Positions 12,601-25,160 of a stretch of 64,000 nt of DNA are shown piece by piece; positions within the stretch are counted from its first letter, which is position 1; every line of letters starts with the position of its first letter. Both the position numbers and the translations under genes were made by a program. Source of the DNA: Diphasiastrum complanatum (lineage: Eukaryota; Streptophyta; Lycopodiopsida; Lycopodiales; Lycopodiaceae); the NCBI GenBank assembly GCA_029204225.1, contig CM055107.1, positions 31,521,410-31,585,409 of the forward strand. Direction: 5' to 3'. The notes under the pieces are model-generated. The model saw only the letters and a list, made by a program, of their open reading frames with translations, did not search any database and had not been told where the DNA came from.

Positions 12601-15600
12601 TTACTCTTGTCTGATTCTATTGCCATCACTTCTCACATCAACAGCTTCAAGTCTTATTGGATCAGTTATCAGCTGTAGGATGTTCTATTCAAGATGATGA
12701 TGCCGTCATGACCTTGCTTTCTTCTCTTCCAAAGTCATATGAACACTTTGTGGTGATGATCTCACACAATCCGACCTCACTCTTCAAAAGGTGATCGGTC
12801 ATCTTCTTCAAGAAGAAATGCGAAGAAAGACCAACAGCCTGTCTATCAAAGACAAATCCATGGCTTTGTACACCAAGAAGAAAGACTATTCCAAGGGCAA
12901 GAATCAAGTGCAGCACCAAAAGCAAAAGCCTCACAGTCAAGGTGATGAGCATGGTGGATCGTGCAAGAAGCTTTTCTACAGATATTGCAAGAGAGCCAAT
13001 CACGACATCAAGGAGTGTCGCATCCGCATCTACAACGAGGCAAAGAAGCAACAACAACAACAGCCAGACTCCTCCAACACGGCGGAATTCAAAGAGCAAG
13101 ATACACATTTGTTAATGGCTTACAGCAGCAGCAACGAAGACTGTAATAGCTAGTACCTGGACAGCGGCGCTACCCAACACATGACCTCTCGCAAGGAATG
13201 GTTTACTGAGTATGCAGCTTACAACAGAGATCAATTCCTCTACCTCGGAGATTCAAGCACCATACGCGTGGAAGGCAAAGGGACAGTCAAGATCACATTC
13301 AACAACGATCTATCTATTTGTGTTCCCAACGTCCTTCACGTTCCTCCGCTATCAAAGAACCTGTTATCAGTTTCTAAGATAACTGATGAGGGCTACACTG
13401 TTACTTTCTCATCTGAGCAGTGTACAATATTCGAGGAAGATACTACTCTGACTACATGCACTAGAGTCGGAAATCTTTACGTACTCTCTAATTCAATTGC
13501 ATTAGCTAGCATCTCTCATGAAAATGAAACGATAATGCTATCTTATGGCATAGTCGATTTAAACACGTGAATACAAAATCACTTTCCTATATGCGTTGTG
13601 ATAATTTAGTTGATGGATTGTATTTCCCTTCTTCATTATATAGGAAATCTTTCTTTTGTGAATCATGCGTCTATGGCAAACACTCTAGAAGCCTGCTGGT
13701 ATACTCTAGAGATATGATTATACCTCATATCAGAAATGCTGCTGGACCCAAGGAGGCTTGGGATATATTGAAGAACTTGTATGAGATGGTAAATCAGTCA
13801 CGGATCACACGTTGAAGATGGGTACAAGTGAATCAGTAACGGACTACTTTACTCGAGTGAAAGATCTGAGAGGGCAACTTATTGCAGTTGGAGAAAGTGT
13901 TCAAGATTCAGTATTGGTATCAATTGTACTTAATAGTCTACCTTTGGCCTATCAGAACTTTGTAATGATGCTACCGTTAAGAGAAACGAGGCCTTCTTTT
14001 GATGAGCTAAATACTATCTTATTACAGGAAGAAATGAGACAACAAAATATTGTTGACAGGGACGATTTCAAGGAACAGACATTCCTGGCAAAGAGCAAAG
14101 TTCCAAGAAGGGTGGCAAAGAGAAGAAGAAGAAGCAGCAACAGCAAGATATGGAGGAGAATCAATCAAATCGGTCAAAAGAAGGAAAGAAAAATGGTTCG
14201 AAAAGGAAACTGCTTTATTTGCAAAAAATCAGGACATTATGCAAAGGAGTGTTGGCACAACAAACTCAAGAAAAGCAGGACGGAATTTTGTTGAAGAAGA
14301 CTAATGCAGAATTGAGTGCTTTGGATCTTGAAGACTATGAATTGTTTTCGGCATCGACATCTTCTGGTAGTGGCTTCTCGAAGGCATATGACTATTGGTT
14401 TATTGATTCAAGAGCTTCGAAGCACATGACACCTAGGAGAGACTGGCTATCTAATTTTCAAAAATTAGATGATGGGTCAAATGTGAAGTTGGGGGACAAC
14501 TACACATATGATATAAAGGGAGTTGGGAAAGTACAAGTACAACTACCTTCAGGGAAGATTGGAAACATAAAGGATGTGCTTTATGTACCAGGAATCAAGA
14601 AAAACTTACTCTCAGTATCAGCTATTGCAAAGCAACACATGGTGGTGCAGTTTGATGAACAACGGTGTCTTATCAAGAGGAAAAATAATGTAGTAGTTGA
14701 GGGCATACTTGCAGGGCGGTTGTATAAACTTCAAGCTCAGGTGGTGGCAAGTGTTGCGGATATGGATCATTGAGTAAGTTATGGCACGAGAGGTTTGGAC
14801 ATCTGAATTACAAAAGTCTACAAGTCTTGAGGAAATTTAACATTTTTACAAGTTTATCTCAAGTTGTTTTTGATCACAAGGTATGTGAAGGCTGTGTCTT
14901 AGGCAAGCATCATATGAAGAAATTTTTGCCTAGTACATTCAGGGCGAAAAATGTTCTAGAACTTGTTCATACAGATTTGTGTAGTCCTATGAGGACTCAA
15001 TCTTATGGGGGAGCAAGTTACTTTATGGTGTTTGTGGATGACTATTTTAGAAAGACATGGATCTATCTTCTAAAGAATAAGGGTGAAGCTTTCAAGTATT
15101 TCACATGGTTTAAGACACAGGTGGAGAAAGAAACAGATAGACAAATTAAGATACTTCGCTCGGACAAAGGGGGAGAGTATCTTTCTACGAAATTTCAGGT
15201 GTTTTGCAAGGATAAAGGTATAAAGAGACAATCTGCAAATACGGACACGCCTCAATAAAATGGAGCTGCAGAAAGAAAGAACCGGTCTATAGTAGAAACT
15301 GCAAGGAGTACGCTCAAGAGTAAAAATCTTCCAAATATGTTTTGGGGTGAAGCAGTTAAGACGACGGTTTATCTTTTGAATCGAAGTCCTACAAAGGTTG
15401 TAGAGAATCGAACTCCAGAGGAAGCTTACACTTGTCGGAAGCCAGATGTAAGTCATTTGAGAGTGTTTGGGAGTATCGCTTATTCTTAGATACCTAAGGA
15501 TTCAAAGAGCAGATTGGATTCTAAGGCGACCAAGTGTTTATTTCTTGGTTATGATAATCAAGAGAAGGGATACAGGTTATATGACTTGGAAGGTAAGAAA

Positions 15601-18600
15601 ATAATCATAAATAGGGATGTAGTCTTTGATGAGGAGGCAACTCATCAAGATATAGAGATATATTTTGATAAGGATCAAGATGGAGGAATCCCTATGTTAT
15701 GTGATGAGTTATTACAGGAACCTGCGACACATGTATCGCTTACACCAATTCAAGAACCTAGAGTGACTTTGGTTGAGATGGGAAAGAGGAAGGAGAGATC
15801 AAGTATACGGGATACTTATTCACCTCCGACTTCACCAGGCAGGAAGCGTCCTACATCATAAGCTCGACGATTGCCTAGCTGGTACTAAGAAACTATCAAG
15901 GATAGCGTATGATTCAGGAAATCAGAGCTTGATATGAGAGATCTTGGTTCACTACAATATTTTCTTGGGATTGAGGTATGGAGACTAGCACAGGGACTGT
16001 TTATTTCTCAATCTAAGTATGATCATGAACTTCTTGAAAAGTTCAATATGTCTATGATAGTGGATGTAAGCTTACTAAAGCTGAGGAAGATCAGGATGTA
16101 GATGAGACGTTATATAGAAAGCTTGTAATCTATCTAACTACTACAAGACCAAATATTGCTTATGTTGTGAGTATGGTTAGTCAGTTTATGGCTAAGCCTA
16201 AGTAGATTCATTGGAAAGCTGCTAAGCGAATACTCAGATATATCCAGGGCACTTTGGTATTCTCTATGGTAGACAAGATGATTTGAAGTTACAAGGATAT
16301 GTGGATGTTGATTGGGCTGGAGATGCGGAAGACCAAAGATCTACTACAGGTTATGTTTTTAGTCTTGGTTCTAGTGCTATCTCTTGGAGTTCAAAGCAGC
16401 ATACTATTGCTTTATCATCTACAGAGGCAAAATATCGAGCGACTACGAGTGCAACATGTGAAGCAATATGGTTGTGAAGGATTCTACATGATCTACATAT
16501 GGTACAAGATTCACCTACGGTACTTCAATGCGACAATCAGACTTGTATTAAATTGGCAAAAAATCCAGTTTTTCACAGTAGGACAAAGCATATTGAAGTA
16601 CAACAACACTTCATCAGAGAGAAAATTCAAAGTGATGAAGTGGAGCTTATCTATTGCACTACGAAAGAGCAAGTTGCAGATATCTTTACCAAAGGTCTTG
16701 GCAAAGAAAAATTTCAGAAGTTTAGAGAACTTCTAGGAGTAATATATAACAAAGTAAACATTAAGGGAGAGTGTTAGAAGTTAATGTTTATTTGATACCC
16801 CTTAATGATAGTTTGGCCATGCCTACGTGCTATTTTTAGAAGCCATTCTATTAATAGTAAATTCATTTTTTAAGGCTTATGCATGTAGGTGGGCGCACTA
16901 CAAATAGATTAGGATCTATTTAGTACTTAGAAGTTCATTTTTGGTCTTTACCAAATATAGGTAGTATTATTAGCTTTTGCTATTTTGCTATTTGCTTTAG
17001 GCTCTTAGCTTTTCTCATTCATTAGAGAAACTATTTAAGTAGGCTGGCGCCCCACCACAATCATTCCATTATGCTAGAGCAATTGCTCAATTCTCCTATG
17101 ATTTGAATTCTCTCTATGCTTGGTTTTGTGTGAGTGCTAGTAGGACTAGTATCTTCATCTAGAATTTGTATCACAAATTCTGACAATATTGTCCGATCCC
17201 CACTATTGCATTTGCCTCCACAACCACTATTATTCCACTCATACCAATGTGTGTGTCACTATTCAGCTTTTTATTTGTCCATCACTTTTCTTTTCACACC
17301 TATTGACATATACTTTGTTGATTGACCTTCCACTGTTTGATTTACATATGTTTTGATATCTTCATGTGCTTCCAGTTGATAACTTTATTTGGCATTCCAA
17401 TCCTTTTGAATAGACCTTTGATCCACAATCTAAAGATGTACATTCCTTATACACAGTTTTGTTAATTGTCCTCAGTAATCTTTGGTATCGACATTTTTTA
17501 TTAACCAATGATGGGGACACTATCTTAGTAAGGGTGGAGAGTTACATAAAGCTTATCGACAATTACTTGTGCCTACCACATGTAAATATTGAAAATAAAC
17601 CAGATTGTTTGGGCATTTGGGCCTTCTATTCATTATATAACATTCATTATTGATATTGTTACTCATATGGTCCTACTAAAGTAGGTACAGCCCTAACACT
17701 AACTTTTATGCCTCCACATCATTTAAATAGGTCATGAAACCTCATTATGAGTGGCAAATTGTAAGAAGACTACTTAATTGAGAGAGTAGACATCAGTGTA
17801 GCTTCATAGCTCTATATGTATTGACCACAGATAATTCAGCACTGTCATTTATATGAATCTTATGCTTACAACCATAAAGCACTTTCAACTTTAAAAAATA
17901 TAACCATCTCCAGGATAAAATTATGCAAGGATAATATATAATACTAAAGTTTAAACATAATAGTCATAATAGGAAAGCGGAAATGATAAAAGTCGAAAGC
18001 AGTACACGATATGATACATGGTATGAAACATCAGAATCAGATATATACGAAACAAGAAACGTAAAACAGTAGAGACCCAAAAAATAAAATTAAAAATTGC
18101 AAGCAATAGAGGGCTAGAAGATGATTTTAGATCATGTATCCATGTGCTGAGAAAGCAGCTACCTTTGATATACAAGTATCGTAGCCGCATCCTCTGATTT
18201 GGGACATAGAGGCCATTTGATATACGGAATAATGTCTTCAAATTTCAAAAGTAAAAACAGTAACAGATGACGGGAGCGATACATCCAAGTATGTGATACA
18301 TTCAAAAGGAGTATCAGGAGGGAGGGAGGGAGGAGCGAGCGAGTTATAGATGTATATTTGGAATCCTATATATAGAAATTGATTGATTATTAATAGCATT
18401 TTAAGCCCCAACCCTAGAAATCCGTTCCTAAGGCTTTTCCTTTAAAACGGATACCATTCCATTCCTTAGAAACGGTTTTCAGGAATGCACGTCAGGCTTA
18501 GGGTTGGAACGGGTCGGAATCTGGCAACAGCCACTGGGAGTACTCGAATTTTTCTAACAATGCCCACTGGGAGTACTTTGAGGTTCACAGCTGCCATTTG

Positions 18601-21600
18601 GAGCGTTTGAATCGTTTGGAAACTTTAAATTGTTTGGACCGTTTAAATGAGTTTTTGAGGAGTTGCCTCGATCAGACAGGAACAGTTTCTCAAATGTTAT
18701 AACTCACAGGAACAATGTTTTCAAATGTGATCAACTCACAAGAACTGTGTTTTCAAACTGTGAGTTGCCTTCATCAGACAGGAACGATGAAACAAAAAAA
18801 AATTCAAAAAATCTACCTAAGGAACAGTTCCTTAGGTACTTTAGGAACAGTACGGAACCGTTTCTCGGAACTATGGCCCCAACTAACAATTCAATCTGTT
18901 GTTGGGCCCCTTCAGACGAAGTCTTAAAGGGAGGTTTCAATCATAGATGCCTGTTCCAAGCACTTTTTGGAGCGATGTTTGGCACAGCCCGTTTCAGAAT
19001 GTCACATGATTTTTTTAATTTTTTCGAAAGGGACTTTCAAATTAATGAAAAGTAGGGAATGACATTGAGCTGCCTTAAATAGACTAGTTAGGACTATTTG
19101 GCTGCCTTAAAAGGATATTTAAGTAGCTCATATGGTGATAGGGAAATATCAATCAAGAATATAAAATAAATTACAATATGATGGCAAAAGAAGTTTGTTG
19201 CGTAGCAATGAGTTCCTTATTGAAAATATGTACATTACTTGCGAATGGATAAGTCAGCCGTTGCACAATGTCACTGGCTCCCAAAGGGATGCTTTTAAAA
19301 CAACTATTTTTCCAGAGAGTTTTAGATTAGAACTTCTTTCAAAGAAAATGTCTTTTTCTTCGTATTCTAGTTGGAGGGCTTGCAAAATAGCTGCTTGGGG
19401 TGAAATAAACCATAAAACAAAAAAACTTAAAGTGGTACACAGAGAATTTTAAGTCCATTTATGTCTGCGAACACAAGTAGCCAATAGATTGAAGGCTTTA
19501 GAGATGTCCAATCTGATGGTCCAGATCTTAAGTTACTCGGTGTATTGTGTGATGCTATAGGGCTTGGATGTGCTATGTACAACTTCCATATGTGATTATG
19601 ACAAGGACAAAGGGAGAACAATCCTTACACAATGCACATTGTGCTTCAGAAAATAGCATACATTCACAAATACTTCGTTTGAAAACTATTTTGTAGTTGC
19701 TTTGAGAAGTGCGTGTTTGAACTACTTTGACAATGATATCTTCAATTTCTACTGGCAGATTTAGTTTTATGACGTACATCTTGCAGCACCATGTTTTGAC
19801 ATATCATCCTTCATGGCATTTTTGTCCTTCAATCTTTACACTGATAGTGTAGAGACCATTTTTGAAGGGTGGATCAAGGAAAGTTATAGACTATTAAATG
19901 GGGCAATAAATTTTTGTCACACACTAAGTCTAATTCTGAAAAACTTTCGGCATAGCAAGACAGATGTCCAAAATTATGTGACAAATTTGAGCTCAAACGT
20001 GATCAAGTTTCCCGAATCCCTACCAAAAGGTTTCAAAAGGGGGAGCCATTAGGCTCCCACGAGTCCAAACGGAGATGGAGTCTCCTCTCCAAAAAGTTCA
20101 ATATCCAGAAGTATAGCCCAAGTTGAACCAGGGATGCGCGTCCGGGCCGGAAGCGGCCAATCCGCGTCCGCGTCCGGCGTCCGGACCCGTCCATAATTAT
20201 TTTTTTTTAACAACAAAAGACTCTAAAAAAACAACCAAAAAAAAAAAAACCGACGCGTCCGGGGACCCACACGCACCCTTGGTACGTCCGCATCCGGACG
20301 CGCGTTCGCGTCCGGGGTCCGCCACGTTAGAGCCCAACATAGAGTAGCTCAGAGTATGAGTGAGGCAAAATTGAGATTCTTTCTTCATAGAACCATACCC
20401 ATCATTGTTCTACAAGATATTAGTGTCCTCAATGATCAAATTATTTTGAATTAGCAATTTAACAAATTTACTTGAAGAAAAAAGGAGCCTTGACACATTT
20501 TAGGGAGAACTCGATTTGTTGATCTGGTCACACGCTTCCCTATCCATTGCTTTTTTTAATATAGAGGACCTTTCTCCCTCTCCCTCTCCGTCTCTCTCTC
20601 TGAAGAGACAGACACCCTAGAGACAACCATTGCTGGGGGGACAGATTTGTCATTCCACGTTGCCCTCCCCTCTATTTGGGTTCTAGCTTCCCTTTTAGCA
20701 CTCATGGATCATTGCACAAGGAGCTTGTGTTGGATTTCTATCTCTTCACTAATCTAGATCCATTCATTTGTTGTATGTGAATACTTCTACAGTCGCGCAG
20801 TCTGCAGAAATGCAAAGAAATCGATGACAGTGTTCTATCAACGACATCGACTTCAACTACTCGTCGCTGATCACTCATCGACTCAGCCGACATCGACTAC
20901 TCGTCGTTGGACACTCATCAACTCACTCGACATTGATCACTCATCGACTTAGCCGACATCAATTACAACGACTACAACTACTCGACGTTGATCATCCATC
21001 GACTCAGCCGACATCAATGACATTGACTATTTGTCGGACATCAACCATTACTGACATCAACTCAGCCAACTTCGTCGACTAACTTGAATAATTGGCGACG
21101 ATAACAGCACATGGTGCCTTAATCCCATTTGTAAAGTACATACCTTAATTAGAAGTCACCGCAAGAGCAAGTCAGTTGCGGCCCAAAGCGGCGACGGTGC
21201 CTAAAGGAGGAAGCGGTAACATGGTTATCCACTCTTCTCTCCACCGATCTAATATACACCGACTGCTCTCACGTACATTTGCCAGTGTAAAATTTATATA
21301 TATATATATTATATAGATATATATATCAGACATGAGGGTCCGGGCCGGGCGCGGCCATTTCGCGTCTGCGCCCGGTGCCCGGGAGTGTCCGGGTCCGACC
21401 CCGGGGCGCGAGGTTGGGTGCAAAAAAGAAAAAAAATTTAGGCTGGACGCGTCCAGTGGACGCAGACACGTCCAGGTCCCAGGCACGCATGCGTGTGAGA
21501 GAGAGGTTGAGAGAGGGTGTGTGTGCATGTGGGCGTGTGTGTTGTGATGTGTGTGTGTGTGTGTGTGTGTGAAAGATGGTGATGTGTGTAATGGTTTGTG

Positions 21601-21736
21601 TTGATTTGTGTGTGTGTCTGTGTTGATTTGTGTGTGTGTGAGGATTGTGTGTGTGTGAGAGAGAGTGAGTGAGAGGGAGGAGTTGTGTGTGTGTGAGTTT
21701 AGGGTTTAGGTGTGTGTGCTTGGGTTTAGGGTTTAG

Positions 21737-21790
<54 letters not shown>

Positions 21791-21805
21791 GATTTAGGAT
21801 TTAGG

Positions 21806-21866
<61 letters not shown>

Positions 21867-24800
21867 GGAGAGAGATGGCCGCTTCTCCCATTTGGGACGA
21901 GGTGGAGTTGTTGCATGACAGAAAGTGGCGTTGCCCTTTTTGTCGGAAAGAGTTGGGAGGGAATGCCTCCCGGACGCTATGGGATCGGTGTTTGTACATC
22001 CATCCCCCCTGTAGAGAGGGCACGCATTCTCGAAACATATGATGAGCCAGGTGTTGAGGCCGGCGAGCCATCCACAGATGCCGCGGAGACCCCTTCCACT
22101 GCTACACCCACTGTCACCCCTGCCACCGCCACCGCCCCCGCCCTTGCCACCGCCACCCCCTCCGCCAGCACTCCCCATGGATCCACAGCCACCACTTCCG
22201 CACCTGCAGCTATGCCACCACCTCCAAAGCCGCACCGTCCATCCGCGTCCTCTCAGCCATCCACATCCCGAGGCACCAGACAGACCACCATGTCGGGATC
22301 TCTTAGAGAGGGACAGCACAAGGAGGCCACCAGGACCATAGCATAGATGTTCTATGACCTGAAACTCCCCTTCATCATGGCCACATCCCGCATCTTTCGA
22401 GAGGCTATCTCGAAAGTTGCAGTCTGCGGGCCTAGCTATACACCACCCACAGTCGACGCGCTTCGCGGCCCTTTGCTCCAGGGGCGGGTTGCCGAGGTCA
22501 GAGAGAGACTGGCCGCATTGCACGAGGGCTGGGATTTGTACGGCTGTTCCATCATGGCTGATGGGTGGACTGATCGTCATAAACGTCCACTCATCAACAT
22601 CATTTTGTCCAGCTACTACGGTTCCATGTTCCTCCACAGCATCGACACCTCCGAGGCAGGGAGAGTGCACACGACGGAGTACATCTACGGCATCATTCGC
22701 CAGCACATGAGGTTGGGCCACAGCGCGTTGTCCAGGTACTAGTTCTTTCATTGACTGCTTGATCATTTATTGCGCAATGTGTTAACAAAGGTTTCATTAG
22801 TTTTCAATTGATTGCAATGTGCTTTCAAGTTGTGCATTAATTGAATCAACTGTTCACAACAGGTTGTGACGGACAATGCGTCCAACTGCCGAGGTATGGG
22901 GGATCTTCTCATGGCAGAGTACCCCTCCATTGTGTGGACTGCATGTGCCGCACACTCACTGGACCTCCTCTGCATTCCATCAGGTGTCTGCCTTGGGTCA
23001 ATGAGCTTCTCAAGAGGGCACTTACGGTTGTGGACTTCATCACACACAAGAACCGCACCACTGCCCTTTTCCGCACATTCAGCAAGTAAGAGACTACTTA
23101 TGTTTAAGCTCATTAGTAGTTCCATTGCACGCGCCAATAATTCCAGGGTTTAGGGTTTAGGGTTGCGAATGCGTTTTGGTGTGTGGGTCTTATTTCGTTT
23201 TGCAATGCAGGCTGGATCTGAGAAGCCGGCTCCCACGCGCTTCGCCTACCAGTTCATCATGCTCGAGCGGCTCCACCGGCTGAAGGGGGAGTTGCGTCGC
23301 ATGGCCACTTCGGCAGAGTTCACGGCCATGGACCTGTCCGAGACCCCAGAGGGCTTGGCATTCCACGAGATCCTCTTCATGGAGCCCTTCTGGGTTGATA
23401 TGCAGCAACTCATGGATGTTATGCGCCCCATGTATTCTGAGGCTCGTTGATCGCAAGGGGTGCACGATGGGCCTCTTATACGAGTTCATAGACCGCATCG
23501 GCGAGTCTCTCGGGCGTCCCGATCTGGACACGGCCAAGTATACCTCCTTCCGTCTCACGAACTTTCTTTCCATTCGCACTCTATTTCGTGTTGTTGTCGA
23601 GCACACAATTATGTAATGCTTGCCTACTGGTAGTATGTTCCACAGGTTGACGCCTATTAAGCGCTTGTGGGCGTGGCGATGGCAGAAGTTCCACCGGTCG
23701 ATTCACAGTGTAGCCCACATACTTCATCCGTAGTGGCAGAGCGACCAGCAGTACATAGATGAGGAGCTGCGTGCGGACTGGTTCTCATAGCGATCCTGTG
23801 GTTCGCAATGAGCTCGAGGGTCAGAGGCTGAGGTTCAGGTACACCCTTGCTCTACCACCGCCCACCTTCACATGATTCACAACTCCCCTCTGCTTGCTCG
23901 ATTGAACTCATTTACACAGTTGCTCAATTTCAGGCACGCCCTAGGGCTGTTCGGCGAGGACCTTGCTCGCATGCAAGATAACAGGCTGCAGCCTGTATCG
24001 TGGTGGGAGAGCTTCAGCGTTGGACAAGCACGGTTGTTGAGGCTCGCGTTCCGAGTCCCGTCACAGGTATGTTTTCTAATCCGCCAGTTCCATTCATGCA
24101 AACAGTTTCCGCATTGTCTCTATAAGGCCACAACTCAATTAATTGGCGGCCAATTGACGCAAGATTGTTCTGCCTGCATGTGTGAGCAGAACTGGTCAGC
24201 GTTCAGCCTTGTTCACACAAACAGGCAGAACCGCCTCATGCAGGAGCGGTGCAATGACTTAGTGTACTACAACACCAACACCAGGGTGGTTCGGCGCATG
24301 GCAGACAGCATGAGGGCAGGAGGCGCACGGACCCTACTATTGCAGGTAAGTTTCTATGCTCTATTGTTTTGCTTTCGTGCTATGGCATGCAATCAGTTTA
24401 ATACCATCATGTTGCTTCAGCTATTCTCACGAATGATTGACTTGTGTAGGTCAATCCAGATGATTGCATGGTTCCTGCGGCTGATCCAGAGCCAGAGCCA
24501 AAGCCAGAGGTTGATGCAGATGAGGCTGCTCGCCGTGCACTGCGAGGTGATCCTGAGGATGATCCTGATGCCGAGGAGATTGTCCCCCTCCCTACTGACG
24601 TGCTCAGAGCATCGCAGGCAGGCAGTTCCCAGAGTGCCCCCCGTGGCAGAGGCAGACCCCCAGGCAGGAGTGTACCACATAGTGTTCCTTCCGGCAGACC
24701 CAGAGGTAGACCTCCAAAGAGGCCAGGCACTAAACTTTTCCAGGAGTCTATTGGCGGGCATTGGCCCAGACTTGGAGGACCTCAGATGCCAGGCATAGAC

Positions 24801-25079
24801 TCCGAGCCAGAGTTTGTATTTGACACCCCTGTAGATGCATCTGGCACACAGAGGGATGATTTGTTTAGTTTGGACATGTAGATATTGAGACACATACAAC
24901 ATCATGTACATTGGCAGCAGACGATATGTATATATTTTTTTAGTTTATTGGTGTCGTGGCTACCGTATCATGGTTTCGTTCAAATGGTTTGCTCTGTGCA
25001 ATTTCAATGGTTAGTTAGAAATGGTTTGCTCTGTGCAAGATGAATGGTTAGTTGGAAATGGTTAGCTCTGTGCAAGATG

Positions 25080-25160
<81 letters not shown>

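Larger units (their letters stand above)
8087..17185 (+). mobile_element. copia element A (two LTRs, rearranged interior), 9.1 kb
   Basis: The 5' LTR 8087-8501 and 3' LTR 16772-17185 are about 415 bp each, start TGTTAG and are clearly alike with scattered differences. The PBS tggtatcagagc (8502-8513) matches initiator-Met tRNA. A polypurine tract aagggagag precedes the 3' LTR. The flanking pentamers gtatt and atatt differ at one base, consistent with a worn target-site duplication. The interior holds copia B debris (8577 to about 13690) and then A's own truncated gag-pol. It lies in intron 6, antisense to the host gene. Confidence 0.88.

Noticed and set aside
17951-18241. Minus-strand 96-codon hydrophobic ORF
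   Set aside because: AT-rich intronic sequence with no conserved motif, no splice context, and typical of chance frames.
22039-22341. Pro-rich plus ORF and Ala/Val-rich minus ORF in hAT copy 1
   Set aside because: Off-frame readings of the Pro/Ala/Thr linker of the transposase.
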